NCBI GenBank assembly: GCA_014529385.2
Contig: CM043960.1
Coordinates: 32,681,396 to 32,741,395 of the forward strand
DNA length: 60,000 nucleotides
Source: Adiantum capillus-veneris
Lineage: Eukaryota; Streptophyta; Polypodiopsida; Polypodiales; Pteridaceae
Reading direction: 5' to 3'
Shown here: positions 58,114 to 60,000 of the stretch, piece after piece
Layout of the letters: each line of letters starts with the position of its first letter
Position numbering within the stretch: the first letter of the stretch is position 1
The notes under the pieces: model-generated
The model's database searches: none
Seen by the model: only the letters and a program-made list of their open reading frames with translations
What the model was told of the DNA's origin: nothing
Translations under genes and position numbers: made by a program

Positions 58114-60000
58114 ATGCACAATGCTTCATTGATTTGGGTCTCTTGTGAATCGTTTCATCATCCGTTCATGCAAAAGCATCCTGCTGTAGTGCACTTTAGT
58201 GGGCAAGGCTCTGTTGCAGCTTTAAAGGCTTGTGCTACGCTGAAAGACCTAAATGGAGGTTTCAAAGTACATTGTCATGTCGTTGAATCAGGGCTACTTG
58301 AAACAAACCCTTTTGTTGGCTGTGCTTTGGTTGCCATGTATGCAAAGTGCGGCTCACTCATCAAAGCAAAGCAAGTATTCAAGAAGCTTCCAGTTCAAGA
58401 TGTGGTCGCATGGACTACGCTTATTTCAGCGTATGCAGAGGAAGGTCAATGCAAAAGAGCACTAAGTTGTTATGAGCAAATGCAAGATGTAGGTATTTTC
58501 CCGAATGCAGTCACTTTTGCCTCCACGTTAAGAGCTTGTGATAGCATATGGAAGGGAAGAGAGATTCATGCGGAGGTTGAAAGACTTGGTCTGCTTGAAA
58601 GAGATGTTGTTGTTGGAAACTCTTTGGTTGGCATGTATGCCAAGTTGGGCTCCCTTGGCACAGCACAAGAAGTTTTTAACAAGCTTCCATTGCAAAATAT
58701 TGTTGCATGGACTTCGCTCATTTCAGGTTATGTTGATCATGGGAATTGTGATGAAGCTATTGAATGCTTCAAAACGATGCAAACTAAGGGTGTTATCCCA
58801 AACGGTGTCACCTATGTCTGTTGCTTGAAAGCATGTAGCCTTACAGGAGCCATAAATAGAGGCCAGGATCTACATGTTGAGCTTGAAAGACAAGGGCTGC
58901 TTGAGAAAGACCCTGTTGTTGGTAGTGCCTTGTTGGGCATGTATGTCCAATTTGGTTTTCCTTGCATTGCACAAGAGGTATTTGACAAGTTTCGGTTCCG
59001 ATGCTTAATAATGTGGAACACTTTGCTATCAGGATATGCTGATTCGGGTAATAGTGCAGAAGCACTTAAATGTTTTGAACAGGTCCAAATGGAGGGTATT
59101 TTTCCAGACATCGTCACTTTTGTAAGCAGCTTGAAGGCTTGCAAAAGCCTTGATTGTATGATCAAGGGCAAGGAGCTGCACACCAAACTTGAAGCATTAG
59201 GGCTCTTGGAAAAAGATCCTTCTGTGGGAAATGCCCTGGTTGATATGTATGCCAAATATGGATCATTTGGCATAGCACGTCAAGTATTCAATAAGCTTTT
59301 GGTTCGAGATGTTGTTGCTTGGACTTCATTGATGGCAGGATATGGTGAGCATGGTCATTCTGAGGAAGCATTAGAGTGCCTAGAACAAATGAGACTTGAA
59401 GGTGTTTGCCCGGATGCTGTTACACTTTCATGCAGCTTAAAAGCTTGTACTTCCATAGGGGTTACAGATAGAAGCAGAGATATTCATATTGAGGTTGACA
59501 AACAGGGGTTTCTGAGAAGAGATGCCATTGTTGGGAATACCTTGCTAAATATGTATGTCAAGGGTGGCTTCTTGACTTTAGCAAAGCAAGTGTTTGACGA
59601 ACTTCCGGTTCATGATGCTGTTTCTTGGAATATAATGCTTGATGGGTATGGAGAACATGGACCCAGTAATGAAGCCCTTGAGTGGTTGGATCGAGTGCGA
59701 TTGGAGTGTGTCTCCCCGAGTGCTGCAATGTTTGTACTGGCTCTAAAAGCTTGCAGCACCATGGGAGCCATGAACAAGGCTGAGGAATTGCATGCTGAAA
59801 TTGACAGTCTTGGACTGTTGGGAAGAGATCTTGCTGTTGGCAATGCCTTGCTTGGTGTCTATGCGGAACATGGTTTACTTGCAAGATCAGAGGAAGTTTT
59901 TGAAAAGCTTTTTGCTCGAGATGTGGTTTCATGGACCACATTGATGTCAGGATACTCTAAACTTGGAGAGACAAGCATTGTCTTACTTAATTTTGAAAGG
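58114..60000 (+). CDS. PLS-class pentatricopeptide-repeat protein, 3' end beyond the window
   Basis: One frame, open without any stop for 629 codons to the window edge. It has about six P-L-S triplets of ~101 residues. The P-motif starts VAWTTLISAY, VAWTSLISGY, IMWNTLLSGY, VAWTSLMAGY, VSWNIMLDGY and VSWTTLMSGY recur about every 303 bp. Between them come L motifs (LKAC...RGQDLHVELERQGLLEKD) and S motifs (VVGNSLVGMYAKLGSLGTAQEVF). Such proteins bind organellar RNA one base per repeat. PLS types usually end in E/DYW domains for C-to-U editing, which would lie past 60000. Upstream stop TGA at about 58059; the first ATG is 58114, the next 58168. No obvious transit peptide, so an upstream exon or shorter N terminus is possible. 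Probably a host gene. Confidence 0.92.
   Translation, partial: MHNASLIWVSCESFHHPFMQKHPAVVHFSGQGSVAALKACATLKDLNGGFKVHCHVVESGLLETNPFVGCALVAMYAKCGSLIKAKQVFKKLPVQDVVAWTTLISAYAEEGQCKRALSCYEQMQDVGIFPNAVTFASTLRACDSIWKGREIHAEVERLGLLERDVVVGNSLVGMYAKLGSLGTAQEVFNKLPLQNIVAWTSLISGYVDHGNCDEAIECFKTMQTKGVIPNGVTYVCCLKACSLTGAINRGQDLHVELERQGLLEKDPVVGSALLGMYVQFGFPCIAQEVFDKFRFRCLIMWNTLLSGYADSGNSAEALKCFEQVQMEGIFPDIVTFVSSLKACKSLDCMIKGKELHTKLEALGLLEKDPSVGNALVDMYAKYGSFGIARQVFNKLLVRDVVAWTSLMAGYGEHGHSEEALECLEQMRLEGVCPDAVTLSCSLKACTSIGVTDRSRDIHIEVDKQGFLRRDAIVGNTLLNMYVKGGFLTLAKQVFDELPVHDAVSWNIMLDGYGEHGPSNEALEWLDRVRLECVSPSAAMFVLALKACSTMGAMNKAEELHAEIDSLGLLGRDLAVGNALLGVYAEHGLLARSEEVFEKLFARDVVSWTTLMSGYSKLGETSIVLLNFER

Noticed and set aside
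57910-58119. Ser-rich minus-strand ORF
   Set aside because: Complement of the GAA/GAC purine tract upstream of the PPR gene; no other coding sign.
58253-59941. Other-frame ORFs across the PPR gene
   Set aside because: Shadows of the continuous PPR frame, which is open from 58114 to the window edge.

Overview
The window looks like nuclear DNA of a large, repeat-rich land-plant genome. The evidence is nested Ty1/copia and Ty3/gypsy LTR retrotransposons with plant-type primer-binding sites, tRNA-derived SINE heads, many long (CT)n/(GA)n, (GT)n and (AT)n tracts, and at the right edge an intronless pentatricopeptide-repeat (PPR) gene. The style of the PPR repeats suggests to me a fern or another seed-free plant, but that is from memory and unproven. 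I see no rRNA, CRISPR, operon or organelle genes.

Layout. 1-2730: microsatellites mixed with a decayed ~45-bp minisatellite, then a ~1-kb retroposon (1278-2285) between 13-bp direct repeats. 2731-9550: 5' end of a copia element (A1) split by a second copia element B (3781-8636, target duplication TTCAC). 9550-10020: long (CA)/(GT) tracts. About 10.5-34.7 kb: remains of one minus-strand gypsy-like element, E. In minus-strand order it has a primer site at 34645-34661, a ~2-kb repeat-bearing leader, a pre-gag frame, a gag/zinc-knuckle/integrase-C-terminus/protease polyprotein with no reverse transcriptase, a second repeat-bearing spacer, and a long accessory reading frame (15002 to about 11.8 kb) with a coiled coil. 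E is interrupted by copia elements C (27533-33377, minus, itself carrying a ~0.9-kb insert), D (18871-24424, plus, the youngest and best preserved) and probably a short-LTR copia remnant H (LTR 11643-11806). 34.7-37.5 kb: LTR- and promoter-like DNA with a 19-bp minisatellite and a second gypsy-type primer site. 37.7-41.7 kb: microsatellites, local duplications and a non-LTR-type ORF1 (40640-41371). 41.7-48.6 kb: copia pol fragment G and a deleted copia element A2 of the A1 family. 48.6-57.9 kb: mostly unassigned A+T-rich DNA with tandem duplications, microsatellites and a SINE. 58114-60000: the PPR gene, running off the window.

How it fits together. Almost all coding sequence is retroelement debris. 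Only D is close to intact, and the PPR gene is the one convincing host gene. The most unusual signal is in element E: a palindrome with core AATAATCGCGATTATT recurs about every 285 bp in two separate non-coding blocks (leader and pre-ORF3 spacer) although the DNA between the copies has diverged. E also combines a polyprotein of odd domain order with a large, unrecognised coiled-coil ORF3. Nearly all in-frame stops of E-ORF3 and D are one C-to-T change from a Gln or Arg codon, as expected for decay of methylated repeats.
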